Positions 25,393 to 34,889 of a DNA stretch of 64,000 nucleotides are shown one piece after another. The stretch is from Arthrobacter burdickii. Its GTDB lineage: Bacteria; Actinomycetota; Actinomycetes; Actinomycetales; Micrococcaceae. The position numbers and the translations under genes were made by a program. The notes below the pieces were generated by a model, which saw only the letters and a program-made list of their open reading frames with translations, was not told where the DNA came from and searched no databases. Every line of letters starts with the position of its first letter. Position 1 is the first letter of the stretch. The DNA lies in NCBI RefSeq assembly GCF_030433645.1, contig NZ_JAROCG010000001.1, forward strand, positions 1,550,001 through 1,614,000. Reading direction: 5' to 3'.

Positions 25393-26205
25393 ATGGCGGA
25401 ACAGGGGAGTGGAATGGCCGAGCAGCAGCACGTCGCGCAGCGTCGTCCCGTCGGTGCGGCCGATGCCCTCCGCGCGAGTACCTTCGAGGCGACGACGCTG
25501 GCCTACTCGCTGATGGACACGGACTTCGTCATCCTGGACGTCAACACGGCGTTCGCGGAGGCGACGGGCATGGCGCGGGACGAACTCGTCGGGCACCAGG
25601 CGTTCGAGCTCTTCCCCGAGAATCCCCTGCAGTCCGACGATGCCCCCGCCCGGGCCATGCGCCAGTCCCTGGAACGGGTGATCTCGACCAGGCAGCGCGA
25701 CAGCATGATCATCCACCGCTACGACATCCCCGATCCCGACCAGCCGGGCGCTTTCGTGGAGCGCTACTGGAGCCCGGTCAACATCCCCGTGTTCGACGAC
25801 GACGGGGAGCTGATCGCCATCCTCCAGCAGGTGGAGGACGTGACCGACTACCGTGAGGACCTCGTCAAGGTGCTCGGCTACCTGCAGGAGCCGACGCCGG
25901 GAACCTCGAGCGAGACCTCACGCCGCTTCGTGGAGTATGCCGCGACCGCCATGGCGCATTCCAGCCTCTACCACTCGGCCCGCCGTGAGGTGGAGCAGCT
26001 GCAGGAGGCGCTCACGTCCCGTGGAGTCATCGACCAGGCGAAGGGCATCCTGATGGGGCGATACCGGTGCGGGAGCGACGAGGCGTTCCAGCGCCTCAAG
26101 CAGATGTCGAACGACAGCAACGTTCGGCTCCGGGATGTCGCCACCGCCCTGATCTACCAGGTGTCCGCGCCGGGTTCTGCGCCCGCTAAAAGGGGGGAGT
26201 CCTAG
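25393..26205 (+). CDS. PAS-ANTAR sensor/antiterminator protein
   Basis: The 270-residue protein joins a PAS domain (about residues 30-150, with [15 protein letters not shown] and [12 protein letters not shown]) to a C-terminal ANTAR RNA-binding domain (about 205-262, with [17 protein letters not shown] and LRDVATALI). ANTAR proteins bind paired hexanucleotide hairpins in mRNA and prevent termination, so this is likely a soluble RNA-level regulator that senses a ligand or redox signal. AGGAGG lies six bases before the ATG at 25393; the frame is open further upstream without a good start. Its stop overlaps the stop of the convergent asd gene. Confidence 0.85.
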   Translation: MAEQGSGMAEQQHVAQRRPVGAADALRASTFEATTLAYSLMDTDFVILDVNTAFAEATGMARDELVGHQAFELFPENPLQSDDAPARAMRQSLERVISTRQRDSMIIHRYDIPDPDQPGAFVERYWSPVNIPVFDDDGELIAILQQVEDVTDYREDLVKVLGYLQEPTPGTSSETSRRFVEYAATAMAHSSLYHSARREVEQLQEALTSRGVIDQAKGILMGRYRCGSDEAFQRLKQMSNDSNVRLRDVATALIYQVSAPGSAPAKRGES

Positions 26206-27341
26206 AGGTTCCCGGTGGCGATCATCAGCATCCGGCGGAGCGGTTCGGCCGCGCCCCACAACAGCTGGTCGCCCACGGTGAAGGCGCTGATGTAGTCCGG
26301 GCCCATCTCGAGCTTGCGGACGCGCCCTACGGGGATCTCCAGCGAGCCCGTCGCTGCAATCGGCGTCAGGCCTGCGAGGGTGTCCGTCTTGGTGTTCGGG
26401 ATGACGCGCACCCACTCGTTGTCCGCGGCGATGATCGACTCGATCTCACTGACCGGCAGGTCCTGGGTCAGTTTGAGGGTCAGGGCCTGGGAGTGCGACC
26501 TCATGGCGCCCACGCGGACGCACAGGCCGTCGAAGGGGATGCGGGTGTCGGTGCCGAGGATCTTGTTGGTCTCCGCACCGGCCTTCCACTCCTCCTTCGA
26601 CTGGCCGTTGCCGAGGTCGCTGTCGATCCAGGGGATGACGGACCCGGCGAGGGGGACGCCGAACTGGGTCGCCTCGAGGCTCGGGTGCCGCTGCTTCGTG
26701 AGGATGGCACGGTCGATGTCGAGGATCGCGGACGCGGGGTCGTCCAGGTTGATGGCCACCGTGCTGTGGAGGGCGCCGAACTGGGTGAGGAGTTCGCGCA
26801 TGTGGCGGGCACCGCCACCCGAGGCCGCCTGGTAGGTCATGGACGTGCCCCACTCCACGAGCCCGTTGCGGAAGAGCCCGCCCAGGCCCATGAGCATGCA
26901 GGAGACCGTGCAGTTGCCGCCGATGAAGTCGCGGATGCCGCCGGCGAGGCCGGCATCGATGGCGGACCGGTTGACCGGGTCGAGCACGATGATGCTGTCC
27001 TGCTCCATGCGCAGGGTGGATGCGGCGTCGAGCCACAGCCCCGACCAGCCGGCGTCGCGCAGCTTGGGGTAGACCTCGGAGGTGTAGTCGCCGCCCTGCG
27101 CGGTCACGATGATCGGCAGCTTGGCGAGCGTCTCGACGTCGTACGCGTCCTGGAGCGTCCCGGCGCCCTCGGCGAACGACGGAGCTGCGCCACCGGCGGC
27201 GGACGTCGAGAAGAACACGGGGTTGATGCGGGCGAAATCGCCCTCGTCCTGGAGTCGCTGCATGAGGACCGAGCCCACCATGCCGCGCCATCCCACGAAT
27301 CCGACGGACGGCAGGGCGGAACTCTCGGGTACTGAAGTCAT
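26202..27341 (-). CDS. asd: Aspartate-semialdehyde dehydrogenase
   Basis: The 379-residue enzyme reduces aspartyl-4-phosphate to aspartate semialdehyde for lysine, DAP, threonine and methionine synthesis. It is of the longer enterobacterial type: [18 protein letters not shown] at the NADP site, FFSTSAAGG, and [14 protein letters not shown] with the catalytic Cys near 135, and later [17 protein letters not shown] and [13 protein letters not shown] with the catalytic His. No lysC lies next to it. TAAACT is placed seven bases before the ATG, with GGAGGG in between, so a leaderless transcript or a normal Shine-Dalgarno is possible. Confidence 0.95.
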   Translation of the reverse strand: MTSVPESSALPSVGFVGWRGMVGSVLMQRLQDEGDFARINPVFFSTSAAGGAAPSFAEGAGTLQDAYDVETLAKLPIIVTAQGGDYTSEVYPKLRDAGWSGLWLDAASTLRMEQDSIIVLDPVNRSAIDAGLAGGIRDFIGGNCTVSCMLMGLGGLFRNGLVEWGTSMTYQAASGGGARHMRELLTQFGALHSTVAINLDDPASAILDIDRAILTKQRHPSLEATQFGVPLAGSVIPWIDSDLGNGQSKEEWKAGAETNKILGTDTRIPFDGLCVRVGAMRSHSQALTLKLTQDLPVSEIESIIAADNEWVRVIPNTKTDTLAGLTPIAATGSLEIPVGRVRKLEMGPDYISAFTVGDQLLWGAAEPLRRMLMIATGNL

Positions 27342-27348
27342 GCCCTCC

Positions 27349-27354
27349 AGTTTA
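27349..27354 (-). promoter_or_regulatory. Leaderless-type -10 element for asd
   Basis: TAAACT (minus strand) lies seven bases before the asd ATG. Confidence 0.45.
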
Positions 27355-27449
27355 GGGGCGAGGATAGCGTCCGGTCCCCTTTGTGACTGAGGCCTCCCTC
27401 ACGCCTGCCGGGCACCTCGATCCAGCAGTCGGCGGCGATCCCGAGCCGG

Positions 27450-28013
27450 CTAGCCCTGCCGCACCCAGAGGCTGATCCGGTACCTGGTCCCGTTCGACGA
27501 TTCCAGCCACCCGGACTCCGGGGTCAGTGCGGCGAGCGCCCAGTCGGTTCCGAGGGCGGGAGCGACGGTGTCGCCTTCCGCGGAGGACTCGACAACGGTG
27601 ACGAGTGCGGCGTTGGCGCGGTGCAGGGCGTCGGCGTACACCCGGCCTCCGCCGATGACCCAGATCTCCTCGGCTCCCGGGCTGGCCTGCGCGGCCTCGA
27701 AGGCGGCGTCGAGCGAATCGACGACGATCGCCCCCGGCAGGTCTCCGGACCCGGAGCGGGAAAGGACGATGTTGGTGCGGTCCGGCAGGGGCCGGAACTT
27801 CTCGGGGAAGGACTCCCAGGTGCGGCGGCCCATGATCACGGGATGCCCCGTCGTCGTGGCCCTGAAGTGTGCCATGTCCTCCGGCAGGTGCCAGGGGATC
27901 CCGCCGTCCCTGCCGATCACGCCGTTCTCGGTCTGGGCCCAGATCATGCCGACCACGGGGCGTGACCCGACGGCGTCGGGCACGCTCAGGGTGTGGGCGG
28001 GGGCGTCACTCAT
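27450..28013 (-). CDS. folA: Dihydrofolate reductase
   Basis: The 187-residue enzyme reduces dihydrofolate to tetrahydrofolate with NADPH. The family signature is [30 protein letters not shown] in the first 55 residues (active-site Asp in PEDM), followed by [22 protein letters not shown] and [15 protein letters not shown]. The start overlaps the thyA stop by four bases (ATGA), so it is co-transcribed and translationally coupled with thyA, which makes its substrate. Confidence 0.95.
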   Translation of the reverse strand: MSDAPAHTLSVPDAVGSRPVVGMIWAQTENGVIGRDGGIPWHLPEDMAHFRATTTGHPVIMGRRTWESFPEKFRPLPDRTNIVLSRSGSGDLPGAIVVDSLDAAFEAAQASPGAEEIWVIGGGRVYADALHRANAALVTVVESSAEGDTVAPALGTDWALAALTPESGWLESSNGTRYRISLWVRQG

Positions 28014-28837
28014 ACCGCCACCGGAGCCTTGATGGTGGGGTGGTGCTGGTAGTCGACCACGTCGAAATCCTCCAGGGTGTAGTCGAAGATGCTGGCGGGT
28101 TTCCGCTTCAGCTCGACGCGCGGGTACGGGTACGGCTCGCGGGACAGTTGTTCCGTGACCTGCTCCACGTGGTTGTCGTACACGTGGACGTCACCGCCGG
28201 TCCAGATGAACTCGCCCGGTTCCAGGCCGGTCTGCTGCGCGACCATGAGGGTCAGCAGTGCGTAGGAGGCGATGTTGAAGGGGACGCCGAGGAAGGTGTC
28301 CGCAGACCGCTGGTACAGCTGACAGGACAGACTGCCCGGACCGCCGTCGACGCCGGGAGTCACGTAGAACTGGAAGAAGACGTGGCAGGGAGGCAGCGCC
28401 ATGTTGGAGATCTCCGACACGTTCCAGGCCGAGACGAGGTGCCTGCGCGAGTCGGGATTCGTCTTCAGCGCTTCGACGACCTGGGCGATCTGGTCGATGT
28501 GCCCGCCGTCGGGCGTCGGCCACGACCGCCACTGGACGCCGTAGACAGGGCCGAGTTCGCCGTCGTCGTCCGCCCACTCGTCCCAGATGGACACGCCGCG
28601 CTCCTGGAGCCAGCGGACGTTCGAGTCACCGCGGAGGAACCAGAGCAGTTCGAGGGCCACGGACTTGAAGTGCACGCGCTTGGTGGTGATGAGCGGGAAG
28701 GACTCGCGGAGGTCGAACCGCAACTGCCGGCCGAAGACGCTCCGTGTTCCGGTGCCCGTCCTGTCGCTCTTGGCTGCGCCGTTCGCCATCACATCGCGCA
28801 GCAGATCCTCATAAGGGGTGGGGATGGGGGTGCTCAC
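28010..28837 (-). CDS. thyA: Thymidylate synthase (ThyA)
   Basis: The 275-residue enzyme methylates dUMP to dTMP using methylene-tetrahydrofolate, leaving dihydrofolate for FolA. Visible motifs are [12 protein letters not shown] near the N-terminus, [14 protein letters not shown] with the catalytic Cys near 160, [23 protein letters not shown], and the nucleotide-binding HVYDNHVEQ. The GTG start is preceded by TAGACT at six bases, so a leaderless transcript that also carries folA is likely. Confidence 0.95.
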   Translation of the reverse strand: MSTPIPTPYEDLLRDVMANGAAKSDRTGTGTRSVFGRQLRFDLRESFPLITTKRVHFKSVALELLWFLRGDSNVRWLQERGVSIWDEWADDDGELGPVYGVQWRSWPTPDGGHIDQIAQVVEALKTNPDSRRHLVSAWNVSEISNMALPPCHVFFQFYVTPGVDGGPGSLSCQLYQRSADTFLGVPFNIASYALLTLMVAQQTGLEPGEFIWTGGDVHVYDNHVEQVTEQLSREPYPYPRVELKRKPASIFDYTLEDFDVVDYQHHPTIKAPVAV

Positions 28838-28843
28838 CCGGCC

Positions 28844-28849
28844 AGTCTA
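28844..28849 (-). promoter_or_regulatory. Leaderless-type -10 element for thyA-folA
   Basis: TAGACT (minus strand) lies six bases before the thyA GTG. Confidence 0.5.
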
Positions 28850-28969
28850 CGGGGAAACCATGACCGGCCGGCGGTCCACGGCGAGCGGCAGCGGCACTCC
28901 GGGAGGTGGTGTCACCGGCGTGGGCACGTCAGTTCCGCGACGGCGAGGGCCTCGATCACGAGGTCCCTG

Positions 28970-29722
28970 CTACGCGGGGTCGATTCCTGCGAATGCCCGA
29001 ATGGCGTCCCGTACGAATTCCGCACCGGGGATGCCGCCGTAGTTGCGGGCGAATCGTTCATCGGTGGCATACATGTCGCCGTAGCTCGGGAAATGTTCGG
29101 CCGAAACCGGGTTCCCGGTCGCTGCAGCGGACAGGTTGAGCCAGTCGAGGTGTCGTGACACGATCGCCTGCACCACATCGCTGCCTGGTGCAAGACCCGC
29201 GTCGCGTGCCGCCGCATAGTCCCGCGCGATGCGGCGGTGCTGCTCCGTGAAGGCCTTCTTCTCGGCGTCCGTCTTCGACCGCCACCATCGGTCCCCCGAG
29301 GCATAGGCTTCGCTGCCCCATCGTTCCTCGACCTCGTCCCTGTAAAGCGTGTGGTCGAACCCGTCGAACATGTCTTCCGGCATGAGTTGCCTGCCCTCTT
29401 CCTGTGCAGCGATGGTGGTCCGGACCGATCGTATTTGTCGTTCGATCCGTTGTTGTTCCTGTGCCAGCCACGTGAGGTGGGAGCGGAGCGCCGGCACCGT
29501 CTGGTCCTGATGATCCAGGACCCGCGCGATCTCGGGGAGCCCGAGCCCGAGCTCCCTCAGCATGAGGATGCGTTGCAGGCGAACGAGGGCCTCCTGGTCG
29601 TAGTAGCGGTAGCCATTGGGACCCATACGGCTCGGCCTCAGCAGTCCGAGCCGGTCATAGTGACGCAACGTTCGGCTGGTCGTGTTGGCGAGCCGCGCTA
29701 TCTCCTGGATCGGCCAATCCAC
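28970..29722 (-). CDS. MerR-family regulator with TipAS-like C-terminal domain
   Basis: The 250-residue protein has an N-terminal MerR winged helix (IQEIARLANTTSRTLRHYDRLGLL, MGPNGYRYYDQEALVRL), a coiled-coil linker at about residues 75-105, and a C-terminal TipAS-type ligand domain (DHTLYRDEVEERWG, AFTEQHRRIARDYAAARDAG, MYATDERFARNYGG). TipAS domains bind thiopeptide-like antibiotics. The GTG start has AAGGAGG seven bases upstream. It lies 53 bases behind the VOC gene in the same direction and probably controls the shared promoter, which has MerR geometry. Confidence 0.88.
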   Translation of the reverse strand: MDWPIQEIARLANTTSRTLRHYDRLGLLRPSRMGPNGYRYYDQEALVRLQRILMLRELGLGLPEIARVLDHQDQTVPALRSHLTWLAQEQQRIERQIRSVRTTIAAQEEGRQLMPEDMFDGFDHTLYRDEVEERWGSEAYASGDRWWRSKTDAEKKAFTEQHRRIARDYAAARDAGLAPGSDVVQAIVSRHLDWLNLSAAATGNPVSAEHFPSYGDMYATDERFARNYGGIPGAEFVRDAIRAFAGIDPA

Positions 29723-29775
29723 GGTGCTGCCTCCTTCGCCCGTCGGTGCGGTGGATCGTCGCAGGCCCGGTGCGG

Positions 29776-30315
29776 TCATCGGGCACCCCACGGCGGGTCA
29801 GGCTTCGACAGTCCCTGCTCCGTGCTCCACTGTCGCATTCGTTCGGAGAACGCGGCATCGGTTGCCTCCGGTGGACGTCCGGCGGTGAAGACGACGACAT
29901 TCCCGTCCGGGTCGGTCGCCGTGACATCGCGGGTGTTCCACGGTGAGTCGACGGGCCCCTCGACCGTGCCGGCACCATGGGCGCGGGCCCGGCCGGCCAG
30001 CTGCCCGATCTCGTCGTAGACGGCAGCGAAGCTCAGTATCAGGCCGGACCCCGGAGTGGCGGGGCCGACCGATGGCCGGACGAGCAGGTCCTGGAACTGC
30101 CATCTGCGGAGGTGCACCAGCGCGGTGCTTCCCCCGGGACCCGGGAGAGTGAACAGCACGATGAAACCGAGGCCTTCGGTGTACCAGGAGACCGTGGCCT
30201 CGATGTCGGCAACCAGCAAGGTCGCGAACATGGGCATCCCGTAGATGTCACGGGTGACGCCGGGGGCTTCCACGCCGGGTCCGGGTGCGGGAACCGGAGA
30301 TTCGAGAGGAGTCAT
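29776..30315 (-). CDS. VOC-family (glyoxalase/bleomycin-resistance-like) protein
   Basis: The 179-residue protein has a VOC fold: MFATLLVADIEATVSWYTEGLGF near residues 29-51, LVHLRRWQFQDLLV, and VTATDPDGNVVVF near 132-144 with the metal-type Asp/Glu positions only partly conserved. Such proteins include glyoxalase I-like enzymes and drug-binding resistance proteins. The ATG at 30315 sits six bases behind a GAGACT element of a promoter with a MerR-type 19-base spacer. It forms an operon with the MerR/TipAS gene, which suggests an inducible detoxification or drug-binding role. The ligand is unknown. Confidence 0.78.
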   Translation of the reverse strand: MTPLESPVPAPGPGVEAPGVTRDIYGMPMFATLLVADIEATVSWYTEGLGFIVLFTLPGPGGSTALVHLRRWQFQDLLVRPSVGPATPGSGLILSFAAVYDEIGQLAGRARAHGAGTVEGPVDSPWNTRDVTATDPDGNVVVFTAGRPPEATDAAFSERMRQWSTEQGLSKPDPPWGAR

Positions 30316-30321
30316 GCCACC

Positions 30322-30352
30322 AGTCTCGACCTTGCCGTAGCGTCAAGGTCAA
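30322..30352 (-). promoter_or_regulatory. MerR-type promoter/operator for the VOC-merR operon
   Basis: On the minus strand, TTGACC (30347-30352) and GAGACT (30322-30327) are separated by exactly 19 bases, the over-long spacer that MerR activators correct. The spacer and the -35 hold a perfect dyad GACCTTG-N9-CAAGGTC (30328-30334 and 30344-30350). Confidence 0.8.
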
Positions 30353-30432
30353 GAGGGCGGGAACTCCGGCGGTACGTCGGCAGTCGGGATCACGGAGCCT
30401 CTCCCGGACTGCCACTGCCCGCCCGGCGCCGG

Positions 30433-31401
30433 TCAGTCGTCGTAGGCGCGGAACTGCTCCACGGAGACGATGCACCCGGCGTTGAAGCTGCTGACCTGGC
30501 AGATCACGGCCTCGCCCGGCGCCAAATAGGGGTCGTCGGCGGGGAGGAGCTTCCGCAGCCTGCTCGTCATGTGGCTGCCGAGGACCGAGAACACGAGCGG
30601 GAGCACCGGGCGGTGCGTGCAGATGGCCACCGGGCGGCGCTTGTCGAAGACCCGCTCGACGGCGTTCCGCGCACGCCCCGGCTTACGGGCGGCGTCGTGC
30701 TCGGTGAGGGCGTCCACGAGCTTCAGCTTCGCGCTGCGCTGGTGCACGTAGGGGGAAATCGTCTGGACGCAGCGCTCCCAGGGGCTGCTCACCACGCGTT
30801 CGGGGCTCCAAGCCTGCAGCAGCCGGCTGACCGCGACGGCCTGGCGCCGGCCGGTCGCGGCCAGCGGCCGCTCGCCCTCGGCCCTGCTCCACGAGGACCG
30901 GGGCTTCGCCTTCGCATGCCGGACGACGATCAGCGGCCAGGTCTGCAGGTCCTTCGCCCGGTGCGCTTCGACGAGGGCGTCCAGGGGTTCGATGTCGGAC
31001 GGATTGGACAGCAGTTCGCGCGCCTTCTCCGGCGACACCCACTCGGCCCGATCCACTTCCTTGCCGTCCGGGGCAGGGACGAGCCGTTCGGCCCGGGCCG
31101 CCCAGTAGTGCACCACCTTGTCCCGGGAGGACACCGGGTAGTTGATTGTGGCGAGCGGGATGCCCAGCGTGACGCTCAACCCCACCTCCTCGAACGTCTC
31201 ACGGACGGCGCACTCCGGCGTCGTCTCACCCGGATCGAGCTTGCCCTTCGGCCAGGACCAGTCCTTGTACCGGGGACGGTGGATGATGAGGAGCTCGAGT
31301 TCGCCTTTCCCGAGGCGCCAGCAGAGCGTTCCGGCAGCGACCACGGCGGCACCGCTTGCCTGCACCGCGGCGGCGGGGGCGACTTTCGTGGGGGCGGCCA
31401 T
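30433..31401 (-). CDS. MutT1-like Nudix hydrolase fused to histidine phosphatase
   Basis: The 322-residue protein joins an N-terminal Nudix domain (box GKLDPGETTPECAVRETFEEVG, about residues 54-75) to a C-terminal SixA-like histidine phosphatase (IVVRHAKA near 160, catalytic His; later SPWERCVQT and ICTHRPVLP). This is the domain order of mycobacterial MutT1, which degrades 8-oxo-GTP and dinucleoside polyphosphates. Its ATG overlaps the ppk stop by one base (TGATG), so it is translationally coupled to polyphosphate kinase. Substrate assignment is by analogy. Confidence 0.88.
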   Translation of the reverse strand: MAAPTKVAPAAAVQASGAAVVAAGTLCWRLGKGELELLIIHRPRYKDWSWPKGKLDPGETTPECAVRETFEEVGLSVTLGIPLATINYPVSSRDKVVHYWAARAERLVPAPDGKEVDRAEWVSPEKARELLSNPSDIEPLDALVEAHRAKDLQTWPLIVVRHAKAKPRSSWSRAEGERPLAATGRRQAVAVSRLLQAWSPERVVSSPWERCVQTISPYVHQRSAKLKLVDALTEHDAARKPGRARNAVERVFDKRRPVAICTHRPVLPLVFSVLGSHMTSRLRKLLPADDPYLAPGEAVICQVSSFNAGCIVSVEQFRAYDD

Positions 31402-33623
31402 CAGCGGCGCGACACCGCACGCTGGCGGGCCCGGGAGGCGAGCAGCCAGGACTGGATGTCCTCGAGCGGCGCGCCGTCGTCGTCCTTGTGGTGGCGCGTC
31501 CAGCAGCCGGTCTCGTCGAGGTGCCAGCTGGAGACCGCGGGGTTCATGTAGCGGTCCATGAGGTTCATCAGGTAGGAGATGTCCTCGGGCGAGCTGAGCT
31601 GCACGAGGGCCTCGACGCGGCGGTCCAGGTTGCGGTGCATCATGTCGGCCGAGCCGATGAAGACCGCCGGTTCGCCGCCGTTCGCGAAGGCGAACACGCG
31701 GGAGTGCTCCAGGAAACGGCCGAGGACGGAGCGGACGGTCACGTTCTCGCTGAGGCCCGGGACACCCGGCCGCACCGAGCAGATGCCGCGGACGATCACG
31801 TCGACCTGGACGCCCGCCTGGGATGCGCGGTACAGCGAGTCGATGATCGCCTCGTCGACCATCGAGTTGACCTTAATGACCACGCGTGCTGCGAGGCCCG
31901 CGTGCTTGTTGGCGATCTCACGCTCGATACGGTCGATCAGGCCCGAGCGCACGGAGCGCGGAGCGACGAGGAGCCGCTTGAAGGTGGACTTCGGTGCGTA
32001 CCCGGAGAGCTGGTTGAACAGGCGCGACAGGTCCTGGCCCACCTGCTCGTTGGCCGTGAGCAGTCCGAGGTCCTCGTAGTACCGCGCCGTGCGCGGGTGG
32101 TAGTTGCCCGTGCCGATGTGGCAGTAGCGCCGCAGCCCGTCGATCTCCTGCCGCACCACGAGCGAGAGCTTGCAGTGCGTCTTGAGGCCCACGATCCCGT
32201 AGACCACGTGCACGCCGGCCTGCTCGAGCTTGCGGGCCCAGGAGATGTTCGCCTGCTCGTCGAAGCGGGCCTTGATCTCCACGAGCGCGAGGACCTGCTT
32301 GCCCGCCTCGGCGGCGTCGATCAGGGCGTCGACGATGGGGGAGTCGCCCGACGTCCGGTACAGGGTCTGCTTGATGGCCTGCACCTTCGGATCGGCGGCG
32401 GCCTGCTCCAGGAAGGCCTGGACCGACGTCGAGAACGAGTCGTACGGGTGGTGCAGCAGGATGTCCCGGCGGCGCATCGCCGCGAACACGTTGGCCGCCT
32501 TGGAGGTCTCGCTCTCGTTGAGGTACCGGCTCGTGTGCGGGACGTGCTTGGGGTAGTGGAGTTCGCCGCGGTCGATCCCGGCGATGACGCTGAGCCCGCG
32601 CAGGTCCAGGGGCGCGGGCAGGTTGTAGACCTCGTCCTCCTCGACGCCGAGTTCGCGGGACAGGAGCGCCCGGATGCTCGGGTTGATGTCCGTGGTCACC
32701 TCGAGGCGCACGGGCGGGCCGAAGCGGCGACGCAGCAGCTCCTTCTCGAGCGCCTGCAGGAGGTTCTCGGCGTCGTCCTCCTCGACCTCGAGGTCCTCGT
32801 TGCGCGTCACGCGGAACAGGTGGTGTTCCAGGACCTCCATGCCCGGGAAGAGCTGGTCCAGGTGGACGGCGATGACCTCCTCCAGCGGGATGAAGCGCGC
32901 GACGCGTCCGGCGACGTTGCCGGCGCGGGGTCCGTCGACGGACATCAGGCGCGGCAGCTGGTCGGGCACCTTGACGCGTGCGAAAAGCTCTTTCTCGCTG
33001 ATCGGGTTGCGCACCACGACGGCGAGGTTCAGGGACAGCCCGGAGATGTAGGGGAAGGGATGCGCGGGGTCCACGGCGAGGGGCGTGAGGATCGGGAAGA
33101 CCTTCTCGGCGAAGATCTTATGGAGCTCGGCCCTGGCGGGCTCGTCGAGCTCCTCCCACGTGGTGAGGTGGATCTGCTCCCGGGCGAGGGCCGGCCGGAT
33201 GTGCTCGGCGAAGACGGCCGCGTGGCGCTGCTGCAGCTGGTAGCCGTCCTGCATGATCTTCTCGAGCTGCTCGATGGGGCTCAGGCCGGCGGCGGAGGGG
33301 ACTGCCAGGCCTGTGGCGATGCGGCGTTTCAGGCCGGCGACGCGCACCATGAAGAACTCGTCCAGGTTGGACGCGAAGATGGACAGGAAACTGACGCGCT
33401 CGAGGAGGAAGAGGTCGGGGTCCTCGGCGAGTTCGAGGACGCGGGCGTTGAAGTCGAGCCAGCTGATCTCGCGGTCCAGGAAGCGGTCCGGCCGGATGTC
33501 GCCGGACGGCAGGAGGCTGGGGGCGAAGTCCGGGATGTCGATGCGGTCCTGGGTCGCCCTGGCCGGTGCCGTCTCGGAAGATCCGTACAGTGACGCTCCC
33601 CGGCGTTTTGTCTCTGAATCCAT
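31401..33623 (-). CDS. ppk: Polyphosphate kinase 1
   Basis: The 740-residue PPK1 reversibly makes polyphosphate from ATP. It has the usual four domains: an N-terminal helical domain with [16 protein letters not shown] and [18 protein letters not shown] near 50-95; a head domain; and two catalytic phospholipase D-like domains with [20 protein letters not shown]-type [26 protein letters not shown] (the phospho-His), [17 protein letters not shown], and the second His near EHSRVFAF. It is upstream of and coupled to the MutT1-like gene, a linkage seen in other actinobacteria. It lies 75 bases downstream of mshD in the same direction. Confidence 0.95.
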   Translation of the reverse strand: MDSETKRRGASLYGSSETAPARATQDRIDIPDFAPSLLPSGDIRPDRFLDREISWLDFNARVLELAEDPDLFLLERVSFLSIFASNLDEFFMVRVAGLKRRIATGLAVPSAAGLSPIEQLEKIMQDGYQLQQRHAAVFAEHIRPALAREQIHLTTWEELDEPARAELHKIFAEKVFPILTPLAVDPAHPFPYISGLSLNLAVVVRNPISEKELFARVKVPDQLPRLMSVDGPRAGNVAGRVARFIPLEEVIAVHLDQLFPGMEVLEHHLFRVTRNEDLEVEEDDAENLLQALEKELLRRRFGPPVRLEVTTDINPSIRALLSRELGVEEDEVYNLPAPLDLRGLSVIAGIDRGELHYPKHVPHTSRYLNESETSKAANVFAAMRRRDILLHHPYDSFSTSVQAFLEQAAADPKVQAIKQTLYRTSGDSPIVDALIDAAEAGKQVLALVEIKARFDEQANISWARKLEQAGVHVVYGIVGLKTHCKLSLVVRQEIDGLRRYCHIGTGNYHPRTARYYEDLGLLTANEQVGQDLSRLFNQLSGYAPKSTFKRLLVAPRSVRSGLIDRIEREIANKHAGLAARVVIKVNSMVDEAIIDSLYRASQAGVQVDVIVRGICSVRPGVPGLSENVTVRSVLGRFLEHSRVFAFANGGEPAVFIGSADMMHRNLDRRVEALVQLSSPEDISYLMNLMDRYMNPAVSSWHLDETGCWTRHHKDDDGAPLEDIQSWLLASRARQRAVSRR

Positions 33624-33698
33624 TGCGTCTCCTGCGGCGTGGGCGGGCGTAAGCGAGCGCGCCGCTCGGACCAGCCGGGGGGCGCCTCGAAAATAACC

Positions 33699-34670
33699 TT
33701 ACAAGGTGGGTTGCTGCGCCTTGCCCGCGTACATGACGTCCACGTCCCAGCGGGTGAAGCCGAGCTTCCGGTACAGGGCGACGGCAGCGGTGTTGTCGGC
33801 GTCGACGTACAGCATGATGGCCTGCAGTCCCTTGCCGTGGAGGTACTCGATGCCCGCGATGGTGAGGGCCTTGCCGAGGCCCATGCCCTGGGCCTCCGGC
33901 GTGACGCCGACCACGTACACCTCGCCCATGGGAGGGTGCGCGCCGACAGCGGGATGGACCTTCGTCCAGTGGAAGCCGAGCAGGGTGCCGTCCTCCTCGC
34001 GCACCGCCAGCAGGAACCCGTCGGCGTCGAACCAGTCCTCGTCCATCCGTGCCTCGAGGTCGGCGCGCGTCGTGGCGCCCTGCTCGGGGTGGTGGGCGAA
34101 CGCAGCCGCGTTGGCCGCGAGCCACGCGTCCTCGTCCTGGCCGCGGACGAACGCACGCAGGGCCACTCCCTCGGGAAGCTGCAGGGCGGGGACGGACTGC
34201 TCGACGGCGGCACGCGTCAGGCGCATGCGCCACAACTCCCGCACGGGTTCGAACCCGAATCGCGCGGCGAGGTCGGCGGCAGCGGAGTGGTTCCCGTGCG
34301 ACCAGCCCCGGAGGCCGGGGATGCCCTCGGCCAGGACGGCCTCGATGAGCGCGGTTCCTGCGCCCTCGCCGCGTCCGTCGGGTGCGACGACGAGTTCGAG
34401 CACCGCGCCGTCCTCGGCGCCGCGGGTGATGACGGCGACGCCCGCCAGTTCACTCTCCTGCTGTCCGGATGTCCGTGCCGTGACGACCAGCAGCCGGTCC
34501 CCGGCGTCCTGCGCCCGGAGGGTCACCAGGGTCTGTTCGGACAGGGGCGGGTTCCCGTCCGCCTCGGTGGCGGCTGATGCGAGGCGGTGTATCTCCTCGA
34601 GGGCGGCGGGCGAAGGGGCACCCTCGACCCTGTCGACGGACCAGGTGGGGGTGTGCTGCGCGGCTGTCAT
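33699..34670 (-). CDS. mshD: Mycothiol synthase
   Basis: The 323-residue enzyme consists of two GNAT domains and performs the last step of mycothiol synthesis, acetylating the Cys-GlcN-Ins amine with acetyl-CoA. The N-terminal domain shows LELVVAPDGRGEGAGTALIEAVL. The C-terminal, catalytically active domain shows GEVYVVGVTPEAQGMGLGKALTIAGIEYL and ALYRKLGFTRWDVDVMY. Mycothiol is restricted to actinobacteria. glnR lies upstream in the same direction, separated by a strong terminator; the same glnR-mshD neighbourhood is found in Mycobacterium. TAGGCT lies six bases before the ATG. Confidence 0.93.
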   Translation of the reverse strand: MTAAQHTPTWSVDRVEGAPSPAALEEIHRLASAATEADGNPPLSEQTLVTLRAQDAGDRLLVVTARTSGQQESELAGVAVITRGAEDGAVLELVVAPDGRGEGAGTALIEAVLAEGIPGLRGWSHGNHSAAADLAARFGFEPVRELWRMRLTRAAVEQSVPALQLPEGVALRAFVRGQDEDAWLAANAAAFAHHPEQGATTRADLEARMDEDWFDADGFLLAVREEDGTLLGFHWTKVHPAVGAHPPMGEVYVVGVTPEAQGMGLGKALTIAGIEYLHGKGLQAIMLYVDADNTAAVALYRKLGFTRWDVDVMYAGKAQQPTL

Positions 34671-34676
34671 GCGCCC

Positions 34677-34682
34677 AGCCTA
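34677..34682 (-). promoter_or_regulatory. Leaderless-type -10 element for mshD
   Basis: TAGGCT (minus strand) lies six bases before the mshD ATG. Confidence 0.55.
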
Positions 34683-34824
34683 GTCCCCGCTCCTTTCCTG
34701 CGGTTTGGCCGACCGGCCGGCGTGGGGTAGTGTCGGTAACTGCTCGAGGGGGATGCACCAGTGGGGTGCCCGCGATACGTTCGACCCGTATGTCCTCCAC
34801 CAAGGGTCCGGCCATCAGGACCGG

Positions 34825-34872
34825 ATACGCGAAAGCCCCCTTCACCAGCAGGTGGAGGGGGCTTTCGCGTAT
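34825..34872. terminator. Long hairpin downstream of glnR
   Basis: A 22-bp stem (34825-34846 with 34851-34872, one G-U-type mismatch) closes on AGCA. It begins 18 bases beyond the glnR stop on the minus strand and isolates glnR from mshD. Confidence 0.85.
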
Positions 34873-34889
34873 GTCCTCGTGGTGTTGCG

